Below, one piece after another: positions 40,101-52,800 of a stretch of 64,000 nucleotides of DNA. Both the position numbers and the translations under genes were made by a program. The notes below the pieces were generated by a model. That model saw only the letters and a program-made list of their open reading frames with translations. It made no database searches and was not told where the DNA came from. The stretch lies in assembly GCA_037074765.1 (NCBI GenBank), contig JBAMDO010000580.1:992001-1056000 (forward strand), in the 5' to 3' direction. This DNA is from Mansonella perstans. Its lineage: Eukaryota; Nematoda; Chromadorea; Rhabditida; Onchocercidae. The first letter of the stretch is position 1. The number at the start of each line of letters is the position of its first letter.

Positions 40101-43100
40101 CTTGTTGAAAAACCTGCAAAAGCATGCAACTGTTCATTAGTTTCACCGAAAAACAGTCACTGCAAACTTAAAATAATACGTATATATGTTCACAAACGAT
40201 CAGTTTGTCCTCAAACATCTACTATATGATAACAGAATGATGGATTGGGAAAAAGCATAGCTTAAAGCAAAGCAATTTTGCTTCCTTTAAACGCCAACAA
40301 TAGTTGCCAGATTTTGATAAGGGCATTAACGTCAAAGCAGAATCATTCTAGTGATGTAAAATTTTTCATGTCACTAGAATTAAAGAATTTTTGAACTTTG
40401 CATATGAATGCCCTTTTGATTAAAAAGGAAGAAAAGCTTCATATGTTACTTGCAATATATAATTTCGTTAAGATATTTATAATAAACAAACAAAAAAATA
40501 CACTAAAAGCAAGTTGAGGGACATTCTCCACATCGACCAAAGCAGCACCAATACCGCCAACAATATGTATCGCATTTTCCAAAGCAAGAGCTGAGCCACT
40601 AAATGTAACAGGCTCTGATTTTATTGTTTAAGAAACGAACAGTCGCTGACAAAAGATCATTCCAAAATGGTAAGTAGAAGGCTAAAGTTGCTGAAAGTAT
40701 GAAACTACAAAGCAATAGGAATTCAAATTAAGAAAACCAATTAAATTGAATGAGCATTAATCATACTAATTTGAGTCTTTGTTCGCAATCAGGAACAATT
40801 TGGAGGAGATATTTGTTAGACAAGCTTGCACAGATGAATTGTCGACTATCATAGCCGATCTTAATGCCCTGAAAATTGAATTAATTCACTCCTGCCATTT
40901 TTTTTACAAATCAAATATTTCAAATAGATACCTGCAAAGACAATTTATTGCCACTTTCCTTAAACATTCAAAAGTTAACTTCTTTTTCATTATTTCTCCA
41001 TCTTTCCGATCTCCTTCAGTGAAGATACGTTTTTCCATAACCTATAAAAGGCCATTAGAAAAATAATAATAGAAAAAATTATATTTTAAATGTTCACTGC
41101 AGTACTGACTGTTTTTATAGGGACTTTCCATTTTTTTCCATAAAAAAAGAATAGCTCAGTATTATTCAGATTAGCGGTAAAATATGCAGGAGAACTTACA
41201 CCGAGATCTATTGCCAATTTTGAGAAAACAGGCGAAGGCTCAACCAAGAATTGGCTAAGAGTGTTAACCGTTAGTGCTGAAGCAATTGTCGGAAACTTAA
41301 CAGCAAGTAAGCCAAGCGCTTTCAAAGCCATAATTACTAGAGATATTTTAGCTGATGCATGACGATGTCCGTGAACATGCCACAGCCGATCAGCTATTGT
41401 AGCATGAAGTGATTCTGCATCTATAAAATACATAACACATAATTCCATACTCGCGATGAGTACCAGAAAATTCATATCATACTGTTACACTATCCAAATG
41501 ATTTAAATACTAATTTACGACGCTACTGCTTTCAAATCTGGTAAAACAAAACGTTCGATCAAAAATATCTATGGAATCCACTCTTATCATCCATGACACG
41601 ATGAAATAGAAGTTTTACAAAACTAGTTCCAAAAATGTCTCAATACCTACGATCACATACAACTGTTTCAACAATTAATTTTTTACCGCTAATGTAAAGA
41701 TGTTAATCAATCACTTCGCTTGATTTCAATCAGCTTTTTCTAATAGCAACCTAACTAAAACCAATTCATCATTTAACACGCTGAATGGTTGGGTCTATGG
41801 CAGTGTATACCCTTCTTGAGTCTAATCGATCAACATACATTATGCTTTGAAGATAGCATAAAGCTTCTATGGATAAGTAATAAGTGTGTTTTCCAGCTGT
41901 TTCCATATCGCACTGAATAACTTGATCACTCAAGTTACCTCTTGTAGTAAGGAAGGAGAAGATCTACAAAGATAAAGTAGAAATTCTTCACTCAAAGAAA
42001 AAATATATACCCATTTCATCACACGTAGTCCAAACCATGAGTTCAAGACAAACCGAAGTACAAAGAACATTTATTTTCATTCGATTAATCAACAGTGGAC
42101 AACGTAACGTTCGTTCATCTTCGTTTAATTTCTGCATATTCAGATAATCTTCTCCCTTCGAATATAATTCTACAGCAAATGCTTTCACCTAAAGCAAATT
42201 GAAGCATTTAATATACTAAATATCATAATGCACAAAAATATTGATCCAATATGAAGTAATCACGAAATATCTGTGAATGAGTTTATTGCAACAATAATGA
42301 TGGCTCTACCTCTCGAGCAAATTTTTGAGTCAATGGTTTTTCGAACTTCAAAATATCATACGGTTCATAAGCATCTCTAGCGGCCGTAACAAAAACCAGT
42401 GAAAGACATTCCGATAATGTTCTGTACGGAAAACGTTTGATCTGTCCGGCCTGAATACGGGATATATATTTTCAATTTAAAATAGGAAGAAATTACAAGA
42501 TAAAAAGGAAAACTGATATTAAATTCAGCAGAACAAAAAGCAAATACCATATATACATCCGTAGCATATCTGTCCATGATATCCAACAGTGATCTTCTCA
42601 GCAATCGTCCCATCTGCAACTTAATAACATTAAAGAATACACTTTAAAATCAGTAAATCAACACCATTTAAAAAATTCAGACTCACAATGTCAGAGAACG
42701 AATTCAATTCGGCAACTGTGAATTTGAATTTTGGAAGACTGCCGACGGAAACAGGAGGCAACATAAAACTGCTAGCATGTTTGGAGAACATTTTCTGCAA
42801 ACGTTCTCTCTGATCCAAGTTTTCTGCATTGGCAGCATCATTCCAAAGAAAATTTTCGGAATCGGTTGTTAACCGAAGAGTCTCCACTCTAAACAATATT
42901 TTTTGGACTTAGATTTACATTTTGAAAGAACTCAGCAGAAATAAAATAAGTTGCAAACCTATTGCAAGCTTTGTCATTATTGTCCGCATCTGTTTTGGCG
43001 ATTTTGAATGGTACAGGATAAATAGCCGAAATCAATGGATGGTCCTTATCACCGCTATAACGTCCAAATGCCCGAAGTAATCCAATCATAAAACAAATAA

Positions 43101-46100
43101 TTCGCACCAAATAACCTAAAAGTTTATAAAATTGAATAAGGGAGAAAAAACTAAGACTAAAGAAAATCAGAAAAAGAATAAACGAAATAAAGAAAAATAA
43201 ACATAGTTCACCTAATATTCTTTTAAATTTCTAATATCGATTTTCATCCTCAGATGTATTGAAATGATATAATTCAATCAAGTGAGCAGAAAGTTAAAAC
43301 ATACACTTTGTTTGGAATTGTGGATGCACCTGATCACAAATATCTACAATAATATTAGAAGTGACCACAAGCAATTCGATTTGTGCAGAGATAATAATAT
43401 CACGTACATCTGGATAATTCGACGCAAGATCACTAAGAATAGTATTGAAACACATTGCGAACTGCTCCTGTACTGGTACTTCTGAAAAATCTATTGCGGT
43501 TTTAATAATTTACACATCCACATAATAATTGACAGAAATTTGCTGCCTTATTCAAGAAAATTACAAAATTAGCTACTAAGCATATCCAACAGGAAGATGG
43601 CAAAATCCAGTTCTCGGTTTTCTAAAGATTATACCAACACTATCTTATTTAATTTCATGCACTGTTCTCTATTTGCATTTTTATTGGAAGAACCCTTAAA
43701 CTTCTGCCAAAGGTCAAATCGAAGGTCGAAGGAGAAGCCAATTTAATCAAGTACCACAGTTACATTCTGCTTTTATCTTTTCTCCATTCACGCTTTAATT
43801 TCATCTCATTCAGAAACCAATAATGCATCCACACTGAATACCAAAACATAGTAACTTATTTTCTCAACATGATGAATAATTCCGACGAATAATTTAAAAA
43901 TTGAATAATGTTTTTCCATCTTCGTTTAGCTAAACTGTAATGTACACGCACAATTCTCTTGAAGAAAGTCTAAGATTAACTATAATTTTATATGAGATTT
44001 AGGTGCTTCTTAAAATGATTAATATAAACAGATTGATAATTTGCTGTTTTAGCGAGATGAAAATCATTGGCTATCATATATATATAACTGCTTTCTTTTC
44101 AACTTCTTGCTATCCAACCTGTAAATTACCTAAAAATTCACTGTGCTAAGAGAGGAAAATCTATTCGCCATTGGCTTCAAAAAATTGTATTTCTATTTCA
44201 CGATTTTTCAAAAAATTTTGATATTTCTTTAATTAGAGGTCCCCAGAAATATCTGAAAGACAACTAAATGCCTATTTAATGAGTTGCTTTCGAAATCTAA
44301 TTAGAAACTATTAAAGTTTCAGGTTCTTTCTCAGTCCTTGATCACAGCAAAATAACTTTTGGGAAAAACATGCAAAGAATATACTTTTCAGGAAAAATTT
44401 GACAACTTTTGATGATTATTTATCTTACCCTTTGCATATGAGAATGGAACAGGACGGCTAAATCGGAGACTAGAGGAGACTTACTAGTTACTGCTTCGTT
44501 TATGGTAACAAACCCTCCTAGTTCTCTAACGAAAAAGACGCACGACAGGAAGCTAAAAACAATCATAATGCATAATTAAGATCAAAATATTAGATGTAAT
44601 GAACTACATAAAGTTCAAAACAAGTTTCAAAATAAGTTGGCAAGTTACAAATTTTCTTATGTATCCGTCATAAAAATGAGAGTAAAAAATAAAATCTGGA
44701 AAAATATGAGCAAAACCAATGAATCCAACAAAGTTAACTAGTAGAATTTATTATTGCATGACATTATTACTTTAATGTTATTCAATCTAATGTTTACGAA
44801 AGAACATAAATAAATCAAATTATACGTACTATCTTGTCGATTCGAGACACCATCATCAATCCATTTTAAGCGTGGCAAACTTCGATAAACTTCCAAAATA
44901 AGTGGAAGTAAATCATTCAAGTGCTAAAAAAAATGAAATAATAAGCATCAATTTAACCAGACAATAAGCAGCAATTTTAATTATTTTTAATTCAGTGAAC
45001 ACAATAAGAAATTCATTTCAGCAAACAAAACTAAAATATAGTGATGAAAAGCAAAATATAACAATTATGGGTATATTTAATTTAGTAAAGGTATAGCATA
45101 CTCGTCCTTCGGCATATAATAAATAGATCCCAACTGCAAGCAATTTTGTTCGAGCATTATAATTCAATGGCTTCTCACTTCCGTCCACTCCGGCAAGCAA
45201 AGTCTCCAATACTTTCTTCACCGGCACCTGAAAATTTTGTGGAAAAATTAAGTTGCTGTAACACTTTCCTCACTATCAAACTTCCTCTGCCGAAATTTTT
45301 CAAGCAACATTATTTAGGACCTATTCAAATTTAAAGAAGAATATGCTGGTAAAAAAAATTTCTATAGCTGATTGTTTTTTTATTATCAAAAAATCTGCGA
45401 AAGACCAGCGATCACTTATCACTTAATCTGGATGCATGTCATAATCATTCGGTGAAAGCATAACATATTTCTTTTATGCACAAATCCAAACTGCATTTCA
45501 TTTCAAATATTCAATTTCAAATGGAACGTTTTCTTATTTGACTGATTTTGGGACATATCATTGTGGTAATAATGAATTTTCTGACATATATCTCTGGTTT
45601 CCACGTACTTGAAACTTCATTTAAGTATTCTACTGCTAACACAAATCATTATCACTGATTTTTATTATTAATTGGATTTGTCAAGAAGGTGAATTCTCAT
45701 AGAAGATGGATTAAGGCCTCATTTGAAAAGAACATATTATAATTTTAATTTTGAAGAGAATCGAAATTCTTTTCTATATCCTTCCGTTAGCTCTGTTTAT
45801 TTTGCCATGAAATTGAAAAATAAAAGTCGAAAATTCAAAGAATCAACAAGTTGGAAAAATTAGTTCAAATTTTTCACGTTCAATTATTCATACAGTTGAA
45901 CACATAATCAAAAAAAATATCACTAACATTTTTCATCTTTGCAAGGCATATCGCGGAACATTGGAGATTTTGGAACAAGAAGTCCTCATTTGCTACCATA
46001 TTATCAACATGCTAGCACCATTACCCTGAAATATTATCAACATACTAGTACCATTACACTGAAATATTATCAACATACTAGTACCATTACCCTGAAATAT

Positions 46101-49100
46101 TATCAACATACTAGCACCATTACCCTGAAATTAAACCATTTTACAAACAGCATAACTTTGGTCGAAAGTAAAAGTAACGGACCGCCAATACATTCGTGAG
46201 ATGTTTGAATTTTATCAGTGAATCATATGCTTCAAACGGTAGATATTGAGGAGTGCCCGAGAGTTCTGGATAGATTTCTCCAAACCACCGTTCAATAATT
46301 ACTATTCTTCAAGGATACCCCATATGGAAGTATGGTGGTCTTGTTACTTTTAAAAGTTGTAAAAGATATATGCAATTCTGTTAGTATGCAAATAATTTTA
46401 GATGTCTAAGATTTGTATTTTTTAGATGTAGATTACTAATTGACATTAAATAAATTTTAATAAATGACAAATGAATGACCTTTGATCCTTTCATAGCAAA
46501 TAACTCTGTGCGTTCATATATGCGTGTAATTAAATTATAAAAGTAGCTTTAGTTTGTTGTTAATGTTGAGTATTTTCAAATTTTATCCATACTGAATAAT
46601 ATTTGTTTTAAAAAAATTTCGAAATCATTTAACATGTTTTTCACAGCTATGCATCAAGCATGATCATGTAATATAAAGGATTGATGTAAAAAAAAATCAC
46701 TTTAGTATTGAAATGATTGTTTGGAAATAACTTGAGAAATTTGTTTTTTCTAACAGGGAATCATCTAAACACCGCTGGTGAAATATCGTTGGATTGAGTA
46801 TGACTGAGATTTACTGTCAAATAATATCTGAGATATCCCTGAGATTTACTGTCGAATGATATCTAAGATATCTCTTAGATTGTACTATTTTGTGAGTATA
46901 AATTATACATTCGATAATTTTTTTCAATTGTTTAGGATCACAATATTAATTTTATGATTGTGCGTTTGATTTTATATATGTCCAAGATTCAAAAAAATTT
47001 AATATAAGAGAATATGTTGACATTTTTCAGTTTGCTCTAATAGTAATTTATGTATGTGTCTCATCGTCAAATTTCTAACACTATTTAGATTTACGATAAT
47101 TATTGCTAATCCTATTTACTGAAATACTGCTAACTAATTCTATTCATTTGATACAACTTATTTTTATTAGACTATTAGTTTCAGAATAATTTTATATTTC
47201 GCTAGAGGATACTAAAATCTCACTACTCTGATCATTATAACGAAGTCAGGAATGAGAAATGATCTGAAAAATGTAGAAAAGAAGCACTTGAACGCTTAGA
47301 AGAAATCTGTAGATTAGCCAAAACTTAATATATGCTAATGATGTATTTCAAACTTGCTCGTTCATACAATTAATAACATTTTTCATGCATTAAACATGGA
47401 TTTCAATCGGAAATTAATTATTTTCGTTTACTTTGGCTGTAATTACGGAGAAAGTCCCTGTATCACACTATCCGCTAATAATTTATTGCCATCCTCCACA
47501 ATCAGACCAAGCTAGCATAGGAATCTCTATTAGTAAGTAATTGTTATTTATTACGATAGGAATATGTTGACATTTAGACTAGCGATTGCTATACTAACTA
47601 ACTCTCTAATCAATTAACTTGCATAAAATAATGAAATCTGCGAGAAATGTCGAAAAATCTTCCAACGATATGATAAGAAAAATATTATTTGATTCCGGAA
47701 ATTCCTCAATAAGGTGGTTCTAGCAGTTAAATTTAGGATTTTTTTACGTATATGCAGGAAGTAACTTTATTACTGAACCAGGACTTTTCGCGGCTCACCG
47801 CAGCAAAATGTCGAGAGTTCAGCGGTTAATCGGTCCAAGTATTTTAACTTCTAAGCATGTACCAAGGCTACACCGATACAAATCTCTCCATTCCTGCAGT
47901 ATTTTTCAGAAATCGATGATGTTAATTGAACCAGGAAAAGTAATAATAAAACTTTTTAGCCAAGCAATCGTTAATTACCGACCACATGTGTGCTCGCTAT
48001 TGTTGCTTTATTAGTGTATGAAATATAAATTATCAATGTATCTAAAATTGGCTATTTCATTTTATTCCGACTAAATCAGATGCAAAGAAAATAGCGCTAA
48101 TTGGTGGTCTCAGTGCTACTATTCAAATTCAAAATCTTTGCATATATATCGACAAAGAATATTACCAGAATTCATGCACAATTTACATCACGGCTTATTT
48201 AAACTAGTCTTAGTTTTCAATAAAAAAATCTTATAAAAGATTAAATTCCCCAATTCTTTTCCATCAAATATCATACCAATTGACTTTATTGATATAGATG
48301 ATACACATAGAAATAGTTATTTTCGAGCAGAAACATAAACGTAAAACATACTGTTTTCAACTTTACACACACAAAACTTATAGTGAATTTAGAAAACATG
48401 TAAAATCTGCTAATTATTAAAGACATAACAGATGATTGCAGCAAAGAAAATGATAAGAAATATAAAACAGTATTCAATGAAAATAAACATTTGACAAAAA
48501 AGAAAATAAAAATGAGACGAGTGAGATTCCGAAAAAAAAAACAGATTACAACATGAAGAAGATCATCTTTTTTATCATCTTATACTTCAAAACGATAAAG
48601 AAACCAAAAATATATAAAGAAAAATTTGTAAACAAATTTGCACAATAGATGTTAGAACAAATTCAAACAAAAAAATGGTCTAAATACAGTGCAATGAGAT
48701 GGCAAATTACAGCAGCTAATACAAAATGATTGAACTGAATGACCCGTATTATCTCTGTAATCATCCATAAAATAAAGTTGCAGAAAAGCAATTCATTCAA
48801 CACTTACCAGCTTGTACGTTAGATCTACAAAACTTTTCCATCTATCTCTAAGATTCAAAATATTTTTTTTGAATGCCTGGCCTGGAAGAATCTGAAAATA
48901 GAGCTTCCGTGCATTTTCATAGCAATCGAAAAAACTAGTAGATATTTTTTGCTCAAGCATGTAAAAAAACGATCAATCATAAATTTACATTGAAAAATAA
49001 ACAAAAACAAACAAAAAGGCAAAACTGCAAATATATGCAGGATGATCATCAAATATTAAACATGTACTAAATGCAATACAAAAGATATGCAAGCAACAAA

Positions 49101-49414
49101 AATATTTTGAAATAAGTGGAGAATTGCATTTCTTTCTTTTTAAATTCATACCGGTAAGCAAGACTAAAGCTTTCATATCTAAATATTTGGGATAATAGGA
49201 AAAATTACTTTCATTAATGTGTAATTTTTTTTGGACTTTAATCCTAAAAAAATTACAATAAAATCATAAAACGTGGAGTCAAAAATAACAGTTCGTTTTG
49301 ATATAATGAAGAGATCTTTCATTGAACATTTTGTACAGTTTGCGGGCTGCTGCCTGCTGGTAGTTGTAGCGTATGTGCTGCATTTGCACTCATGTGGCGT
49401 GTATTTGAACCCAT
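31160..49414 (-). CDS. PI4KA: Phosphatidylinositol 4-kinase type III alpha
   Basis: Makes PI4P from phosphatidylinositol at the plasma membrane. About 46 exons, roughly 2224 residues (human about 2100). The C-terminal catalytic exons are 32586-32821, 32344-32515, 32025-32217, 31761-31940, 31493-31665 and 31160-31372. They carry [44 protein letters not shown], the catalytic loop DRHNGN, then [15 protein letters not shown] and AIRPYYK. Upstream helical-domain landmarks match the family: FRDFWF with LWPEEWFE (39201-39360 and 38827-39003), FPHLLWNG (37778-37966), EAIKWAP (37536-37623), and RFPYRTLSE and [10 protein letters not shown] nearer the N-terminus. The first coding exons are 49337-49414 (MGSNTRHMS...) and 48808-48891 ([14 protein letters not shown]), then a 3.6 kb intron before 45102-45227. 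A 29-base micro-exon (37441-37469) and a GCAAGT donor (33932) occur. Joins near 38551, 41780-41938 and the first exon are the least certain. Confidence 0.95.
39801..39842. repeat. Two-copy 24 bp tandem repeat in a PI4KA intron
   Basis: The sequence cataaaatcttaaactta occurs at 39801-39818 and again at 39825-39842. The second copy touches the donor of exon 39844-39950, so the repeat duplicates the first part of the intron. Confidence 0.7.
45998..46129. repeat. Tandem repeat, four 33 bp copies
   Basis: Copies begin at 45998, 46031, 46064 and 46097, each starting atattatcaacat and ending ccctgaa (cactgaa in copy 2), with one to three differences. The unit length is divisible by three, so one + strand frame reads [11 protein letters not shown] repeatedly. 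Confidence 0.9.
46804..46873. repeat. Two-copy 35 bp tandem repeat
   Basis: Copies at 46804-46838 and 46839-46873 share ctgagatttactgtc followed by near-palindromic atatctgagatat / atatctaagatat. A partial third copy follows. Confidence 0.75.
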
Positions 49415-49442
49415 GCAAGAATTCGCCACACTTTGGAAAAGC

Positions 49443-49452
49443 CTAAAAAACA
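49443..49452 (-). promoter_or_regulatory. Putative trans-splice acceptor of PI4KA
   Basis: A TGTTTTTTAG acceptor on the - strand ends 28 bases before the ATG at 49414. No upstream exon pairs with it. Its distance from the CNOT1 poly(A) signal suits a downstream operon gene receiving a spliced leader. Confidence 0.45.
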
Positions 49453-49573
49453 GGCCAAGTCATGATTTTGAAGCCTGAAGCAGTGAGAACTTCGGAATAG
49501 TGAATCAATCAAAACTTTGTTTTAAATCTTTGAACGCCTCTTTAATACTTTTTACTACTAGTACTAACTGGAT

Positions 49574-49579
49574 TTTATT
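49574..49579 (-). promoter_or_regulatory. Poly(A) signal of CNOT1
   Basis: AATAAA on the - strand, about 264 bases after the CNOT1 stop (49843-49845). It is the most suitable hexamer in the intercistronic gap. Confidence 0.5.
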
Positions 49580-49842
49580 TACAGGGTTACATTTTTCTCG
49601 TCAATTTTCGCATATGCAATAGAAAAACAAAAATTTCCAGTGCTTTTGCAGTGAACACTACAACATACTGATAAATAATAATATTAAATCTTAATATCTA
49701 AAACGATATCACTTTTAAAAAATACTACGTAAGATTCATTTGTCTCAAAAAAAACTTAGGAACAAAACAGCGGCAAGAAACAGAGAATAATTGAAATAAT
49801 CTTACTTTTCTTTTTGTTTAACAATTCCGTCTTTCATTTTTA

Positions 49843-52800
49843 TCATGTTGATCTAAATTTATTAAATAAGAACCTTTCAATCTCTGGAGCGCATCGCACA
49901 AATTCATGCTTCCAAAAACTGTAGCTTGGATTTTTGATTAGCTCAATGAATGTAATAAGCAAACCCCACGGATGTGGACGTAAAGCAATTAGGCGTTCGA
50001 ACAGGATTCTAAAAAGAAAGATCTGCATTGAAAAATGAATGACATTCATAACATAACTACAAGATAACTTTACGTTCCTATGAGACTCATATTTTCAACC
50101 CATATTATACAAATTTCTTCACGAAAACGCTTACCGTGTTATTTGTTCCTGTATTACTTCAGTATTCGCTTCCAAAAACAGGTATAACAAGGTGCAGCTG
50201 AAATAATGCGTGTGGCTGTTCGGATAACGCAATTGATTTGCTATAGCGTTGAACAGTAAATATCGTCCTGAAATAAATTTGTTTCATATTGAAATCTTTA
50301 GTTTGATTTAAAGATATTAGAAAAATAGGCCAATACTTCTCATACTTTTAAAAAATCCTTTTGTGAGTAATAGTATTCTGAAAAATGAACCTTCAGTACA
50401 CAAGCTCACAGCTAGATTTTGGAAAATATCCATATATGCTGTGTGCGCAATTGTAGTCATTGTAATGCATTGTTGTTTCTCATGAATTGCTTGAATTGCA
50501 CGCATTCCGACATATATAACAACTGCATTCATAACTGTTGTATTATACTTCGAACCAGCAATATTACTAACCTAAATGTCAATTTTTCAAAAAATATAAA
50601 AAAGATACTATCATGATCAAATAATCACCAAAAAAAGTCATGAAATTAGGGACTACTTGGAGCAAACTTGGCAAATTAGCATGAAAATCAACTGATGAGC
50701 GAGTATTTAAATAGTCATCCAGTTGCGTTCTTAGATCAGGCGGAATGATTGCAGCCATATTGATATTCATTTTTGGTTCTTGAGTCATCTCTAGTAAGCT
50801 ATCAACCTATAAAAAGTAAATATTAATTTTATACCATATATAACGTCAATTTTGAAAAAAGCAGATATTTTCAAAATATATATAAAAAACATCACCTTCA
50901 AATTGGAACCAAATGGATTAGGTAGTCGCATATTTTTCGGATAAGCACTAAGTACAAGATTGCGCAACTGAACACAATTCGGTGGTATAGTATCACAGAT
51001 AACAATGTGATACTCGCATAGCAATTCTGGGAAATCATGCAGAATCACTAATAAAACGCGAAGAGTACCCTAAATTAATTAATTAAATGTGATTAACAAA
51101 AACCAAACAAAATTAAATTATAGCTTCGAAAGTGAAAAATAATCAATTGCCATTGCTTTTAATACGCAGTCTCTCAGAATATGACTGTCGTATTCCTAAA
51201 CGTAATGTCTAACTCATTCCAGAGAAATCTGGACCATAAGTTACTAAATGCGTCATATGCTTCAAAAGCATCTTTGGTAACAAAAAGACATCACATTTCA
51301 AATGCAGAACTTTTACCTTATACATCATGGCAATCGATTTTGGAAGCTGAATATTACGCAAGAAGGGAGCCAAGAATTTCAAATGACATATGATCAACTG
51401 AGTGTACATAGCAGCTGTTTTCATCGGTTCTGCACTTTCTTTCAGAAGCCTCCCAATAAAATTTCTATGTCCAATGATATCTAACCAGGCATAGGCAAAA
51501 CCAGGAACTCTCCGCGGCTGTAGGATAAATAAGGCTTGTCTGTAATGGTGAGCAACACTGTAATCTTCTTAGAGAGCGACGAGAACAATGAAAATGAACG
51601 TGTACTTTTCTGAAATATTACCCAAAAGCCTCTAAAATATGCCATGAAATGATATCCAACGTAGGGTCGGGTGCAGTAAGTTCGTTGAACATGATGATCA
51701 AGATACGCTGATATGGCATCGCATGAAAATCAGTACCACGGACCTAAACTGCAAACCGTTTTCAAGACAATACTTAACAGTAATTTAAACAATGATTAAC
51801 GTGAAAATTAAAATCATTAACTGCTACAGAAGCAAAATAAGCAAAAAATCGAATAACAGCAACATTTTTTCCACAGCCATCTTAATTTGCTGAGATTTCA
51901 TCAACAATTAACTATAACAATCGAGCATAGCATCATTTGCTATCTGCATGGATGCATAAGATGTCTCAAGCAGCATCTTTACCGAATGATAGATTTTCAA
52001 ATTAAAGCTGGGAACAAGTTAACGATATAGTTTCTTTTGAACCTTGCTGTGAAGCAGCAAAACAAAAAACAAGAATCATCACCATAAATGAGTCTGAAAA
52101 AAACCACAAAACAACCTCATGATCCAAATGTAATACATTGGTGATAATATTCAATACTTTCTTTAACAAATTGATTTTTGTTTGATACTGACTCCCATCG
52201 CTGTGTTTGATCATCAAACTGTAAAAAATCAAATTTCCCCAATAATGATTAACAAGAATTTAAAGATAAATGTAAAGAATAAAGATCAAAGATAAAACTT
52301 TAAGAATCTGCTTCTATTAATTTGAAAATAATTTCTAACCATGTGAGTTTAACAAAAGCATCAAGTGTATAATAGCATCGCTGTCGTACAACTGTCGTCG
52401 GATGGTTACTTACGTCGTTCTTTATTAGTCTATATGACACATCAACGCACATTTCGGTACACAAACGAAAGAATCGTGTGATCATCTCATCTGTTGATAT
52501 AACACCTTGCTCATGCATCTGGAAATGTTTCAATTAATTGAATTCAAAAATAAAATGTAACTGAAAAAAATAACTGAGTTTCCTTTCATGAATTTTATCT
52601 TCATACTGTAAAGATAAACAACAGTCTTTGTATAAAACATAATTGCCATCGCTTTATTGCAAAATCCTATGAACAGCATGTACTAGTACTTAATTCTAAT
52701 TCCTGTAGACTGTGCATGATGACCACAGAATTTTTAACGTATTTTCGTCTCCCACTGGTAATTTAATATTTTAAAAAATAAAAAATCGCTTTACCACATG

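Larger units (their letters stand above)
45228..48807 (-). other. Large second intron of PI4KA
   Basis: At 3.6 kb it is by far the longest intron of the gene. It lies between exon 48808-48891 and exon 45102-45227, which join in phase. It contains two tandem arrays (45998 and 46804) and a few short + strand open frames (45939-46199, 47808-48014), none with a recognised product. Long early introns often carry regulatory elements; no specific element was identified. Confidence 0.6.
49415..49842 (-). other. CNOT1-PI4KA intercistronic region (possible operon)
   Basis: Only 428 bases separate the CNOT1 stop from the PI4KA start on the same strand. In transcript order they contain the CNOT1 3' UTR, one AATAAA (49579-49574), about 120 bases of spacer and a strong acceptor (TTTTTTAG) just before the PI4KA leader. 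No coding frame is supported. Confidence 0.6.

Noticed and set aside
40779..41066. 95-codon + strand frame
   Set aside because: Overlaps antisense to two phase-matched PI4KA exons (40767-40868 and 40932-41041).
48985..49176. Alternative PI4KA start reading MKALVLLTG near 49176
   Set aside because: Its donor at 49136 leaves one base that shifts the next exon (48808-48891) into a stop; the ATG at 49414 joins in phase instead.
49179..49418. - strand frame starting [10 protein letters not shown]
   Set aside because: Shifted frame over the proposed PI4KA first exon; the frame starting at 49414 is the one that joins exon 48808-48891.
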